This document shows positions 8,893 through 18,115 of a DNA stretch of 64,000 bases, one piece after another (position 1 is the first letter of the stretch; every line of letters starts with the position of its first letter). A model generated the notes under the pieces. That model had not been told where the DNA came from. It saw only the letters and a program-made list of their open reading frames with translations, and searched no databases. The stretch covers positions 4,340,001 through 4,404,000 of the forward strand of contig NZ_BLKZ01000001.1 in assembly GCF_010723575.1 (NCBI RefSeq). Reading direction: 5' to 3'. The translations under genes were made by a program, and so were the position numbers. The DNA is from Mycobacterium bourgelatii (GTDB lineage Bacteria; Actinomycetota; Actinomycetes; Mycobacteriales; Mycobacteriaceae).

Positions 8893-9942
8893 GTGACCAA
8901 TTTGCCGCTCGAATCAGAAGAGCCGACGCAGCAGACGATCAGAGACTCCATGACCCGCCGCTTCTTCACGCGGTCGGAGGTCCAAGGCAGCATCACGCTG
9001 CCCGCTGTTCCGAGCCTGATCGATGAGTACGTGAATATGTGCGAGACGATCTTCGCGTCCGTGGGTCGGAAGTTCAACGAAGAGGAACTCGCCCACCTGC
9101 GTAAGGTGCTCGAGGGCCAGCTGGCGGCGGCGTTTTCGGCCTCCCCGCGGTCGAGCATCGTCATCACGTACAACGCTCCGGTCGGTCCCACCCTGCACTA
9201 CGAGGTCAATGCCCGCTGGTGGAGCCTGGCCGAGGCGTATGACAACTGGACCAAGACCCGGGAACCACCGCTGTTCGGAAAGGAACCCGACGCGCGCATC
9301 TGGGACCTCGCCAACGAGGCGCCGGATCCGGCCTCGTGCCGGGTGCTCGAGATCGGACCGGGTACCGGGCGCAATGCCCTTCCGCTGGCCCGGCGTGGGC
9401 ATCCCGTCGACGTGGTGGAGTTGACCCCCAAGTTCGCCGAGCTGCTTCGCGACGCGGCCGAGAAGGAATCGCTCAACATCCGGGTCATCGTGCGTGACGT
9501 CTTCCAGACCACGCAGGACCTGCGCCAGGACTATCAGCTGATCGCACTGTCTGAGGTGGTCCCCGATTTCCGGAACACGCAACAATTGCGTGGCCTGTTC
9601 GAGCTCGCCGCCGAGTGCCTGGCCCCCGGTGGACGCATCGTCTTCAGCACCTTCCTGGCGGCCGGCGGCTACGTCCCTGACCAAGCCGCGCGTGAGTTCG
9701 GGCAGCAGGTGTACTCGGCCATCTTCACCCGGCACGAGATGGCGAGGGCGGCGGGCGGACTTCCGCTCGAACTGGTCGCCGACGACTCGGTCTACGACTA
9801 CGAGAAAGAGAACCTGCCGCCCGGCGCCTGGCCGCCCACCGGTTGGTATGAGAACTGGATCAGTGGTCTGGACGTGTTCCCGGTCGCTCGGGAGTCGAGT
9901 CCGATCGAATTGCGCTGGTTGGTGTTTCAGAAGACACGCTGA
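8893..9942 (+). CDS. SAM-dependent methyltransferase
   Basis: A 349-residue protein with a class I methyltransferase core: the SAM loop VLEIGPGTGRNALPLA at residues ~150-165, an acidic residue after strand 2 (VDVVELTPKF), and a LIALSEVVPDF segment. About 130 residues precede the core and have no motif I recognise. The start GTG at 8893 is placed 5 bases after AAAAGG; a GTG two codons upstream is possible. The C-terminus (PPTGWYENW) resembles TehB-like or small-molecule methyltransferases, substrate unknown. In M. tuberculosis this slot beside nadD holds unrelated genes (Rv2422-Rv2424), so this gene is an addition or replacement here. Confidence 0.8.
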   Translation: MTNLPLESEEPTQQTIRDSMTRRFFTRSEVQGSITLPAVPSLIDEYVNMCETIFASVGRKFNEEELAHLRKVLEGQLAAAFSASPRSSIVITYNAPVGPTLHYEVNARWWSLAEAYDNWTKTREPPLFGKEPDARIWDLANEAPDPASCRVLEIGPGTGRNALPLARRGHPVDVVELTPKFAELLRDAAEKESLNIRVIVRDVFQTTQDLRQDYQLIALSEVVPDFRNTQQLRGLFELAAECLAPGGRIVFSTFLAAGGYVPDQAAREFGQQVYSAIFTRHEMARAAGGLPLELVADDSVYDYEKENLPPGAWPPTGWYENWISGLDVFPVARESSPIELRWLVFQKTR

Positions 9943-9944
9943 CG

Positions 9945-10014
9945 TTCGTCGAGCGTCACGCCAGCGTGGCGGTGGCAGGCGAGGGTCACCCTGGCGTGAC
10001 GCTCGGCGGACGAA
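9945..10014. terminator. Long hairpin between convergent genes
   Basis: Arms at 9945-9964 and 9991-10014 pair over 20 bases (GAGCGTCACGCCAG with its complement at the core), broken only by a 4-base bulge. It fills the gap between the convergent methyltransferase and VWA genes. There is no T tract, so it is a bidirectional, actinobacterial-style hairpin terminator or an mRNA 3'-end protector. Confidence 0.6.
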
Positions 10015-10016
10015 GG

Positions 10017-11462
10017 TCAGACCGGCAGCAGCTGGTCGATCACCGTCGCAAGCTGCTTGGCCGACCGGCATTCGTGCATGGTGATGACTTCCTCGTAGCG
10101 CGGCACCGCCGAGTCGCCGCTGCCCCAGAGGTGTCGAGGCTCAGGGTTGAGCCAGTGCGCGTGCCGGGCGGCGGTCACCATGTCGTCCAGCACGTCGACG
10201 GCCGGGTTGCGGTAATTGGTGCGTCCGTCGCCCAGTACCAGGAGCGAGCTGCGGGGTGAGAGCACATTCGGGAAGTTCTGCACGAACGAGACGAACGCGT
10301 TGCCGTAGTCGGAGTGCCCGTCGCGGCTGTAGACGCCGGCCTCCCGGGTGATCCGCTGAATCGCCACGGCCAGGTCGGCTTCCGGGCCGAACATGTGCGT
10401 CACCTCGTCGGTCGTGTCGATGAAGGCGAACACTCGAACCCGCGAAAACTGTTGGCGCAGCGCGTGTACCAGTAACAGGGTGAAGTGGCTGAAACCAGCG
10501 ACCGAGCCCGACACATCGCACAGCACCACCAGCTCCGGACGCGCCGGACGTGGCTTTTTCAGCACGACGTCGATCGGCACACCACCGGTGGACATCGACT
10601 TGCGCAGGGTTTTACGCAGATCGATCGAACCCGCCCGGGCCCGACGACGTCGCGCGGCCAACCTGGTCGCCAACGTGCGCGCCAACGGCGCCACCACCCG
10701 TCGCATCTGGCGCAGCTGTTCACCGGACGCGCGCAAAAACTCGACGTTCTCCGACAGCTGGGGAATGCCGTACATCTGGACGTGCTCACGACCCAGCTGC
10801 TCGGCGGTGCGGCGCTTGGTTTCGGCGTCAACCATCTTGCGCAGTTGAGCAATCCGTTGCGCGGCAAGCGCTTTGGCGATCTGCTCCTGACTGGGTGACG
10901 GTTCGTCGCCGTACGGGGCGAGCAGACCGGCCAGCAGCTTGCCCTCCAACTCGTCCAACGCCATCGCCTTGAGCGCCTGATACGACGAGAAGGACGGACC
11001 GCGGCTGGAGTTGTATTTTCCGTAGGCCTCGACGATGCGGGCGATCATGGCGACCAGTCGCTCGTCCATGTCGGCCAGCTCGGGGTTGTCGGTGAGCAGA
11101 TCCAGCAGCATCTGCCGCATCGCCTCGACGTCGTCGGGCGGCAGACCGTCGGAGTCGGAGTCGTCAGCGCCCCCTTCTAGAACCACCGCGCGGGCACCCA
11201 GTGCCGCGGGGAACCACAGATCGAACAGCGCGTCGTACGTCTCACGGTGGTCAGGCCGGCGTAGCACCGCGCACGCCAGACCCTCGCGCAGCACCTCGCG
11301 TTCGCCCAGGCCGAGCACGGCCATCACCCGCCCGGCGTCCACCGTCTCCGACGGACCCACCGAAATCCCGCTTGCCCGAAGGGCTTCCACAAAACCCACC
11401 AGGTGTCCCGGCAGTCCGTGCGGGGCCAGGGGGCGGCGCGGGCGGATCCGTCGCGATGCCAT
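10017..11462 (-). CDS. VWA domain (CoxE-like) protein (Rv2425c type)
   Basis: A 481-residue protein. The C-terminal half is a von Willebrand A/CoxE-like domain with the metal-site motif DVSGS (Asp ~316), a later Thr-containing segment (FIDTTDE) and LVLGDGRTN. The N-terminal half is helical and Arg-rich, with a helical Gln/Arg-rich linker at ~190-260. VWA proteins of this kind pair with MoxR AAA+ ATPases as chaperones for metal insertion or complex assembly. The gene lies 15 bases after moxR in the same operon, behind proA. The client is unknown. Confidence 0.88.
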   Translation of the reverse strand: MASRRIRPRRPLAPHGLPGHLVGFVEALRASGISVGPSETVDAGRVMAVLGLGEREVLREGLACAVLRRPDHRETYDALFDLWFPAALGARAVVLEGGADDSDSDGLPPDDVEAMRQMLLDLLTDNPELADMDERLVAMIARIVEAYGKYNSSRGPSFSSYQALKAMALDELEGKLLAGLLAPYGDEPSPSQEQIAKALAAQRIAQLRKMVDAETKRRTAEQLGREHVQMYGIPQLSENVEFLRASGEQLRQMRRVVAPLARTLATRLAARRRRARAGSIDLRKTLRKSMSTGGVPIDVVLKKPRPARPELVVLCDVSGSVAGFSHFTLLLVHALRQQFSRVRVFAFIDTTDEVTHMFGPEADLAVAIQRITREAGVYSRDGHSDYGNAFVSFVQNFPNVLSPRSSLLVLGDGRTNYRNPAVDVLDDMVTAARHAHWLNPEPRHLWGSGDSAVPRYEEVITMHECRSAKQLATVIDQLLPV

Positions 11463-11477
11463 GGTTCAGCCCTTCCG

Positions 11478-12353
11478 TCAGTTGAGCCTGAGCTCCCCGG
11501 CCGCGCGCTGCTGGTCGGATTGGTGTTTGAGGACCACACCCAGGGTGGCCGCGACGACCGCGTCGTCGATGGTGTCCAGGCCGAGGGCGAGCAGGGTGCG
11601 TCCCCAGTCGATGGTCTCGGCGATCGACGGCACCTTCTTGAGCTGCATCCCGCGCAGCACGCCGATGATGCGGACCAGCTCCTCGGCCAGATGCTGCGGC
11701 AGTTCCGGAACGCGGGACAACAGGATGCGACGTTCCAGTTCGGGCGTCGGGAAAGCGATGTGCAGGAACAGGCAGCGGCGCTTGAGCGCCTCGGACAGCT
11801 CGCGGGTGGCGTTCGAGGTGAGCACGACCAGCGGCGTACGGGTCGCGGTGATGGTGCCGAGTTCCGGAACGGTCACCGCGAAGTCGGAGAGCACCTCCAG
11901 CAGCAGGCCCTCGATCTCGATGTCGGCCTTGTCGGTTTCGTCGATGAGCAGCACGGTCGGTTCGGTGCGCCGAATCGCGGTCAGCAGCGGGCGCTGCAGC
12001 AGGAACTCCTCGCTGAACACGTCGTCCTTGGTCGACTCCCAGTCACCCGATTCGGCCTGAATGCGCAGGATCTGCTTGGCGTGGTTCCACTCGTACAGCG
12101 CGCGGGCCTCGTCGACGCCCTCGTAGCACTGCAGCCGGACCAGACCGGAGCCGGTGGCTTGCGCGATGGCGCGGGCCAGTTCCGTCTTTCCGACGCCGGC
12201 GGGGCCTTCCACCAGCAGCGGCTTACCGAGCCGGTCGGCGAGAAAGACCGCCGTCGCCGTCGCTGTGTCGGGCAGGTATCCGGTCTCGGCCAGGCGGCGC
12301 GAGACGTCCGCGATGTCGGCGAACAGCGGCACGGAACGTGCGGGCACGCTCAT
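11478..12353 (-). CDS. MoxR family AAA+ ATPase (Rv2426c type)
   Basis: A 291-residue AAA+ ATPase. Walker A is GPAGVGKT (residues ~50-57), Walker B VLLIDE (~134-139), sensor 1 LTSNATRELS, and an arginine-finger-like RRCLF follows. MoxR ATPases drive VWA partners in protein or cofactor maturation. The partner VWA gene follows 15 bases downstream, and proA ends 27 bases upstream, so proA-moxR-VWA is probably one transcript. The length and motif order fit the MoxR family with nothing missing. Confidence 0.92.
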   Translation of the reverse strand: MSVPARSVPLFADIADVSRRLAETGYLPDTATATAVFLADRLGKPLLVEGPAGVGKTELARAIAQATGSGLVRLQCYEGVDEARALYEWNHAKQILRIQAESGDWESTKDDVFSEEFLLQRPLLTAIRRTEPTVLLIDETDKADIEIEGLLLEVLSDFAVTVPELGTITATRTPLVVLTSNATRELSEALKRRCLFLHIAFPTPELERRILLSRVPELPQHLAEELVRIIGVLRGMQLKKVPSIAETIDWGRTLLALGLDTIDDAVVAATLGVVLKHQSDQQRAAGELRLN

Positions 12354-12380
12354 GGTGGACTCTCCTAATGCAGGGGCGCG

Positions 12381-13637
12381 TCAGGCCGGACGGATGTGGC
12401 CTGTGGTGGGCGACCCCCACACGATCCACTTGGTCGAGGTCAGTTCCGGTAGCCCCATCGGGCCGCGAGCGTGCAGCTTCTGCGTGGAGATGCCGATCTC
12501 GGCGCCGAACCCGAACTGCTCGCCGTCGGTGAATGCCGTGGAGGCGTTGACCATCACCGCGGCGGCATCGATCTGTTCGGTAAACCGTTGAGCGGCAGCA
12601 AGATTCGTGGTCACGATGGCCTCGGTGTGGCCGGTGCCGTACTCGTTGATGTGGGCGACGGCCGCGTCCACGCCGTCCACCACCGCCACCGCGATGTCCA
12701 TCGCCAGGTACTCGCGCCGCAGGTCGTCCTCAGCCGGATCCAGATGCACGGTGACACCGGCGTCCTGCAGCGCGTTCAGCAGCCGCGGCAGCGCGTGTTC
12801 GGCGATGGCCGCATCCACCAACAGAGTCTCGGCGGCATTGCAGACGCTGGGCCGGCGGGTCTTCGAGTTGAGCAGGATGCGCTCGGCCACGTCGAGGTCG
12901 GCGGCTTCGTGCACATACACGTGACAGTTGCCGACGCCGGTCTCGATGGTCGGTATCTGGGCATCGCGGACGACGGCGTCGATCAAACCCGCTCCCCCAC
13001 GCGGAATCGCCACGTCGACCAGGCCGCGGGCCTGGATCAGATGGGTGACCGTGGACCGGTCGGCCGACGACAGCAACTGGACGGCGTCTGCGGGCAGGTC
13101 CTGGCCGACCAGCGCCGAGCGCAGCACTTTGACCAGGGCCGCGTTGGATTTGGCCGCCGAGGAGCTGCCGCGCAGCAGCGCGGCGTTGCCGGACTTGAGG
13201 GTCAGGCCGAACGCGTCGACGGTGACGTTGGGACGGCCCTCGTAGATCATTCCAACCACGCCGAGCGGAACTCGCTGCTGACGCAGCTGCAGGCCATTGG
13301 GCAGGGTCGAACCACGCAGCACCTCACCGACCGGGTCGGGCAGCCCGGCGACCTGGCGCAGGCCGGACGCGATCCCGTCGATGCGCTGAGGGTTGAGGGC
13401 CAGCCGGTCGAGCATCGCGGCCGGAGTGTCGGCAGCCCTGGCGGCGTCGAGGTCTTCGGTGTTCGCTGCCAGGATCTCGGTGGTGTGGGCCAAAATCTCG
13501 TCGGCGGCGGCGTGCAGCGCGCGGTCTTTGACGGCAGTCGGCAGCGTGGCCAATACGCGGGCGGCAACCCGGGCGCGGCGCGCAGCGTCGTGCACCTCTT
13601 GACGCAGATCGGGCAGCGCCGGAGCTTCCAGACTCAT
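12381..13637 (-). CDS. proA: Gamma-glutamyl phosphate reductase
   Basis: A 418-residue ProA. Family features include the GMIYEGRPNVTVD segment, LKSGNAALLRGSS for NADPH/substrate binding, and the catalytic Cys at ~266 in RPSVCNAAE. It reduces gamma-glutamyl phosphate to the semialdehyde in proline synthesis; proB, the preceding step, is at 40348-41472 and transcribed separately. ProA heads the operon with moxR and the VWA gene. In M. tuberculosis, ahpC-ahpD and PE25-PPE41 lie upstream of proA (from memory); here only 104 bases separate it from the MscS gene. Confidence 0.96.
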   Translation of the reverse strand: MSLEAPALPDLRQEVHDAARRARVAARVLATLPTAVKDRALHAAADEILAHTTEILAANTEDLDAARAADTPAAMLDRLALNPQRIDGIASGLRQVAGLPDPVGEVLRGSTLPNGLQLRQQRVPLGVVGMIYEGRPNVTVDAFGLTLKSGNAALLRGSSSAAKSNAALVKVLRSALVGQDLPADAVQLLSSADRSTVTHLIQARGLVDVAIPRGGAGLIDAVVRDAQIPTIETGVGNCHVYVHEAADLDVAERILLNSKTRRPSVCNAAETLLVDAAIAEHALPRLLNALQDAGVTVHLDPAEDDLRREYLAMDIAVAVVDGVDAAVAHINEYGTGHTEAIVTTNLAAAQRFTEQIDAAAVMVNASTAFTDGEQFGFGAEIGISTQKLHARGPMGLPELTSTKWIVWGSPTTGHIRPA

Positions 13638-13741
13638 TAGCCCAGGATATCGGGCTTAGCGCTGCTCAGTCGGGTTGGGTCAGCTGGCGTTCGACTGCCA
13701 GCACGTGTCGAGGCGGGAGCGAGACCCTGACGCTCGGCCTG

Positions 13742-15148
13742 CTAGGCGACCCGTTCGCCGCGAATGGCTCGATGGGCCTTGCTGTGGCGCTCGTCGATGA
13801 GCCGACTCAACTCCTGCAGCAACGTCGGCTTGTTCATCACGACGTGCTCGAGGTGTTCCCGGTCGATCTCCAGCACGGTCACCTCCTCCAACGCCACCGC
13901 GCCGGTGGGGTTGGGTTGCCGGGTCAGCGCGGTTACGCCCAAGAAAGCGCCCTGGTAGAGGGTGGACAACGGCACCACCGAACCGTCTGCCGTTGTCGCG
14001 GTAAGCCGAAGGCTGCCGGCCACGATGAATGACATCCCTTTAGGGACAATGCCCGGATGTTGCACCACTTCGTCGGCGCCGTACCGGACGACCCGCGCGT
14101 AGGACGCCAGTGCCCGCTTCTCGACGAGAGACAGGCGCAACTCCGGGCCCACCACCGAGTCCAGGGCATCCCAAACCCGGTCGGGGGTCGAGAATTCGTC
14201 GTTGGCCCCGTCCAGGTGCAACCCGGCGCGGCGCGACGCGTACCAGACCCACGGCAGGAAGGTCGCCCGGACCGCGCCGTCGTCGGCCGGCGACTTGAGT
14301 CGCACCGTGGTCTCATACGCGCCGTCGCCCAACGCCACGGTGGTCGGTGGCAAGGCTCCGCGTCTCAGCTGGGGTAGCCCGCTGGCGACTCGCGTCAGCA
14401 TCGCGCACACCTGGTTTGGTGGGTCGGTGGTGGCGAATTTCGTTGCAATGGTGCACTTGTGCGCGCCGGCGGGGCGGCTGAGGTTGGTGAACGATGTGGT
14501 GGCCAACATCGAGTTGGGCGTGATCCGCAGCCCCGTCGCGGTCTCGATGTGCACCGCGCGCCAGTTCACCTCGACAACGCGCCCCCGTGCGGTCGGTGTG
14601 TCCAGCCAGTCGTCGATGCGGAAGGGCTGCTCGAACAGCATGAACAATCCCGACACGATCTGGCCGACGGAATTCTGCAGCATCAGGCCGATGACCACCG
14701 ACGTGACGCCCAGCGCGGTGAACACGCCGCCCACCCGAACACCCCAGATGTAGGACAGGATTACCGCCAACCCGGCGCCGATCAGCGCGAACCGGGCGAC
14801 ATCCAGGAAGATGGCGGGTAGGCGCTTACGCCAACTTTCTTGCGGCGCAGACTGAAACACCGTGGCATTGAGCCCGGACAACAGCAGCACCAGCACCAGG
14901 AAGCCGAAGATCGTGGTGAGGACACGCACGAACCCGTCGCCGGGCGGTACCTGTGAAGCCTTGACGAGGATGAGCAGCAGCGCGCCCAACGGCAGCAGGT
15001 AGTTGCGCATCAGGCTCACCTGTCGGGCCAGGTGACTGTTCCTGCGGACCAGGACTTGGTGCAACTCGGTGAGGATGATCAGACCGACGGGCAACCCGAT
15101 CGCGATGCCGACGGCCCAGTAGAACCACGACGCATCAAAGATATTCAT
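13742..15148 (-). CDS. MscS-type channel with C-terminal cyclic-nucleotide-binding domain
   Basis: A 468-residue protein (start MNIFDASWF at 15148, overlapping the cyclase stop as ATGA). Four hydrophobic segments lie in the first ~175 residues; the pore-like helix has LGVTSVVIGLMLQNSVGQIVSG, then the MscS beta domain with RGRVVEVNWRAV. From ~345 to the end a cNMP-binding (CRP/CAP-type) beta-roll is seen: VPKGMSFIVAGSLRL, YQGAFLGVTALTR and ALEEVTVLEIDREHL. The usual phosphate-cassette Arg of good cAMP binders is not obvious. The orthologue is Rv2434c. Coupling to the cyclase-like gene upstream suggests a sensor-channel pair. Confidence 0.88.
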   Translation of the reverse strand: MNIFDASWFYWAVGIAIGLPVGLIILTELHQVLVRRNSHLARQVSLMRNYLLPLGALLLILVKASQVPPGDGFVRVLTTIFGFLVLVLLLSGLNATVFQSAPQESWRKRLPAIFLDVARFALIGAGLAVILSYIWGVRVGGVFTALGVTSVVIGLMLQNSVGQIVSGLFMLFEQPFRIDDWLDTPTARGRVVEVNWRAVHIETATGLRITPNSMLATTSFTNLSRPAGAHKCTIATKFATTDPPNQVCAMLTRVASGLPQLRRGALPPTTVALGDGAYETTVRLKSPADDGAVRATFLPWVWYASRRAGLHLDGANDEFSTPDRVWDALDSVVGPELRLSLVEKRALASYARVVRYGADEVVQHPGIVPKGMSFIVAGSLRLTATTADGSVVPLSTLYQGAFLGVTALTRQPNPTGAVALEEVTVLEIDREHLEHVVMNKPTLLQELSRLIDERHSKAHRAIRGERVA

Positions 15149-17355
15149 GACCGCTCCAACAACCGGTAGATTGGCTGTTCTTCTCCATCGACCGTGACCG
15201 TCCCTGCCTGGGTGAACTTGCGCACATCCCGCATCGCCTCGTACACCTGCGCGGTGACATAGATGCCGGGTTGCGGTGCGCCGGCGTGCATTTGGTAGGC
15301 CATGCTGACCGCCGCGCCCCACATGTCATAAACAACGCTGGACCGCCCGACCAGTCCGCTGACGACGTCGCCGGTGTTGATCCCGGCACGTAGGCGCAGG
15401 GCATGGCCGCTCGGACGGTTGAACCTTTCGATGATGCGCCGCATCTCGATGGCGAAGTCGACGGTCCGGGCGATGTTGTCCAGGCGCGGGGTGGTGACCC
15501 CGCAACTGGCCAGATAGCCGTTGTGCAGCGTCCGGATGCGTTCGACACCAAGCGATTCCGCCGCCGAGTCGAATTGCCTTACCAAATCGTCGAGTATACC
15601 GACCAACTCGTTGCCCGACATGTCGCTGGATATCTCGTCGACGCCCAGGATTTCGGCGAAAATCACGCTGACGTCCTGGTGTTCTTGTGCGATGGTCTCT
15701 TCACCCTCGCGGTAGCGCTGCACCACCGGCTCGGGCATCATCGACAGCAACAGCCGATCGTTTTCCCTACGCTGCTCGTTGAGCAGTTCTTCCTTGATCT
15801 CGAGATTTCGGCTCATCTCGTTGAATGCCGCAGTGAGATCGCCGATTTCGTCGCGCGAGGTGACCGGGATCTTGACTTCGTAATCGCCGGAGCTGATCTT
15901 CTGCGTGCCGGCCTCGAGCCGACGAATCGGCCGCACCATCGCCTGGGCAACCAGCATCGAGGCCACGCAGATCACGAAGATCATCACGACAGTGACCAAC
16001 ACCAGGGCCTTGCTGAAAGCCGACGCGGCCGCGAACGCCTCGGAGTGGTCTCGCGTCGCCAGGATTACCCAATGCAGATCCGAATTGGGAATTTCCAAGG
16101 GGGCGTAGGCTTCTAGCTCACGGTGGCCGGTGTAATCGGTGGCGGACACGATTCCGGTCTGTCCGCGCTGGGCGTTGCGCACTCCCTCGCTGCCAACAGC
16201 CTGCCACAGCGTCGTGCCGCCGATCTTGATGGCCTGGTCCACCACGTCAGCCGGGGTTCCCGCGGCCACTGCCTCGCGCTTGTACTCCTGAGGGTCATCG
16301 AGGAAGAGTCGCGAATCGGAGCGCATCAGACTGTCCGGGCCGGCGAGGAACGTCTCGGTCCCCTCGCCCATCCCGGCGGCCTTCCACTGCTTGTTCGCCG
16401 TCATGATCCGGTTGATCTTGGCGATGGGCAACGGTAGCGCCAAGACGCCTTCGGTCTTGCCGTTCGCCGTTACCGGCGCCACCAGCCATGCTGTGGGGAC
16501 GTTGAGTTGCGGCTGGTACGGCTTGAAGTCGGTGATCCAGGTGAAGTCGACCGCGTTGGCGCTCAACGCCTTGAGGTACGCGTCGCGCAGATTCGACTCG
16601 CGGTACGGCCCCGTCAAGATGTTGGTGCCTAGATCGGGGTCCTTGCTGAGGCTGTAGACGATGTTGCCCCTGGTATCCAGCAATACGGCGTCGTCGTATT
16701 GGAACCGGGTGACGATTTCGCGGAAGTAGCCGTTGAATTGGGCATTGGCCGCCGACCACGCGCTGCCGTCGCCGGCATCATCTTGTCGCATCGAATCGGC
16801 GTCCGAAGTGAACGGCGCGGTGTAGTACGCCTGAAGGTATTGCTGCGCGGGCGACGTGGGCAGCAACGCCTTGATGTCGAGTTGTTCACCAGTCAGGCGC
16901 TGAACCGGTTTGATCAATTGGTTTTCGTAGTAGTTGACGATCGCCTGTTGTTGCGCGGGGTTGATTTTGGCCTCGGCCAACTTGTCGAAGCCGGCAGTGA
17001 ATTGGGCGACCGCATCGATCGCCGTCAGGCCACGCGCGTAGATGGTCAACGAATTGGTCAGGTCCGCGAACAGGGTTTCCACCGCGCGCTTCTGCGCCTC
17101 GCGCAGTTCGGTCAGTCGCTCGTAGGCCGCGTGTTGGAGCGAGCCCCGACCGGATTGGAAACCGACGACGACCACCGCTGCGACCGAAAGGATGCTCGAC
17201 AACAACAGCAGCAGCATGAGTTTGGACTGGATGCTCACCCGGATCCGGCGGCGCCGGACCCTGCCTCGGCTGAAACCGCGGGCCCGAGGTGGCTGGACTT
17301 CGGCGGCTTCATCCGCCGGTCCCGGGTCTGCCTTTTCACTCTCGCCCGACGTCAA
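15145..17355 (-). CDS. Membrane class III nucleotidyl-cyclase homologue, probably inactive (Rv2435c type)
   Basis: A 736-residue protein: a basic N-terminus, TM1 (~46-66), a large extracytoplasmic sensor domain (~67-450), TM2 (~455-480), HAMP (~480-535), a linker with the usual MPEPVVQRYREGE, and a class III cyclase domain (~560-730). Key cyclase residues are altered. The first metal Asp of FADI is Glu568 (FAEI), the second metal Asp (GD) is His611-Asn612, the adenine Lys is Arg608, and the transition-state Asn and Arg are Ser and Gln (WGAAVSMAYQ). Catalysis is therefore unlikely; it may be a pseudo-cyclase that signals by shape or binds nucleotide. It is the first gene of the pair with the MscS-cNMP channel. 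Confidence 0.88.
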   Translation of the reverse strand: MTSGESEKADPGPADEAAEVQPPRARGFSRGRVRRRRIRVSIQSKLMLLLLLSSILSVAAVVVVGFQSGRGSLQHAAYERLTELREAQKRAVETLFADLTNSLTIYARGLTAIDAVAQFTAGFDKLAEAKINPAQQQAIVNYYENQLIKPVQRLTGEQLDIKALLPTSPAQQYLQAYYTAPFTSDADSMRQDDAGDGSAWSAANAQFNGYFREIVTRFQYDDAVLLDTRGNIVYSLSKDPDLGTNILTGPYRESNLRDAYLKALSANAVDFTWITDFKPYQPQLNVPTAWLVAPVTANGKTEGVLALPLPIAKINRIMTANKQWKAAGMGEGTETFLAGPDSLMRSDSRLFLDDPQEYKREAVAAGTPADVVDQAIKIGGTTLWQAVGSEGVRNAQRGQTGIVSATDYTGHRELEAYAPLEIPNSDLHWVILATRDHSEAFAAASAFSKALVLVTVVMIFVICVASMLVAQAMVRPIRRLEAGTQKISSGDYEVKIPVTSRDEIGDLTAAFNEMSRNLEIKEELLNEQRRENDRLLLSMMPEPVVQRYREGEETIAQEHQDVSVIFAEILGVDEISSDMSGNELVGILDDLVRQFDSAAESLGVERIRTLHNGYLASCGVTTPRLDNIARTVDFAIEMRRIIERFNRPSGHALRLRAGINTGDVVSGLVGRSSVVYDMWGAAVSMAYQMHAGAPQPGIYVTAQVYEAMRDVRKFTQAGTVTVDGEEQPIYRLLERS

Positions 17356-17457
17356 TAGCCTTCCCTCTCTGTTCCCCCGCAGCAGACTAGCGTGCCGAAC
17401 AGCTAATATTCGGGATTCTCGGCGGCCTGCGACAGCCTTCTGTGACTACCTTGCGAC

Positions 17458-17463
17458 TACGTT
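17458..17463 (+). promoter_or_regulatory. -10 hexamer for leaderless rbsK
   Basis: TACGTT ends 6 bases before ATG 17470, and no ribosome-binding site is visible. This is the TANNNT-spacer-ATG layout of mycobacterial leaderless promoters. An in-frame GTG at 17464 lies inside the spacer. Confidence 0.5.
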
Positions 17464-17578
17464 GTGGGCATGACGACGCGAGTCTGCGTGGTAGGCAGCG
17501 TGAACTTGGATTTGCGGTTCGAGGTCGCTGTGTTGCCGAGGCCGGGTGAGACGGTGCTGGCTTCATCGATGAGCCACG

Positions 17579-17609
<31 letters not shown>

Positions 17610-17880
17610 AGCCGCCGCGCGCGCGGGCGCCCACGTGCAGTTCGTCGGCGCGTTCGGTGACGACGCGGCCGCTGATGAGTTGCGGGCTCACCTGCTCGCC
17701 AACGGCGTTGGCCTGGACGGCATCAGCACGGTGTCCGGGCCGAGTGGGAGGGCGATGATCGTGGTGGATGCCCACGGTGAGAACACGATCGTGGTGGCGG
17801 CGGGGGCCAACGCACAACTGGAGGTCGCGCCGGCGGCCGCCGCCGAATGCGACGTGCTGCTGACCCAGTTGGAGATTCCT

Positions 17881-18115
17881 TAAGTTCGTAGGTGCAGTTA
17901 CTTCGTGTTGTTACGTTGTGCTGTGACCCGGGCGGGTCGGGTGAGGTTGTTGGTGTGTTGCCGGCTTGATGGTGCGGCTTGAGAGGACTGGCCGCCCGAC
18001 CCGCTTGGACTTCTCTGGCCGCTGATTGAGATCTGCGATGTGATCGCTTGTTTAAGGAAATGCTGGCGGGGTGGTCCGTGGGGAACATGTTGGCAGACAA
18101 GCGAATAGAGGCGAG
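17881..18115 (+). ncRNA. Possible bridge RNA region of the IS110 element
   Basis: The 235-base non-coding left end lies upstream of the transposase, where IS110-group elements (as opposed to IS1111-group) encode their bridge RNA. It contains pairing segments, for example GGGCGGGTCGGG near 17930 with CCGCCCGACCC near 17992. I could not identify target- or donor-binding loops with certainty. The call rests on position and family knowledge, not on a fold. Confidence 0.35.
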
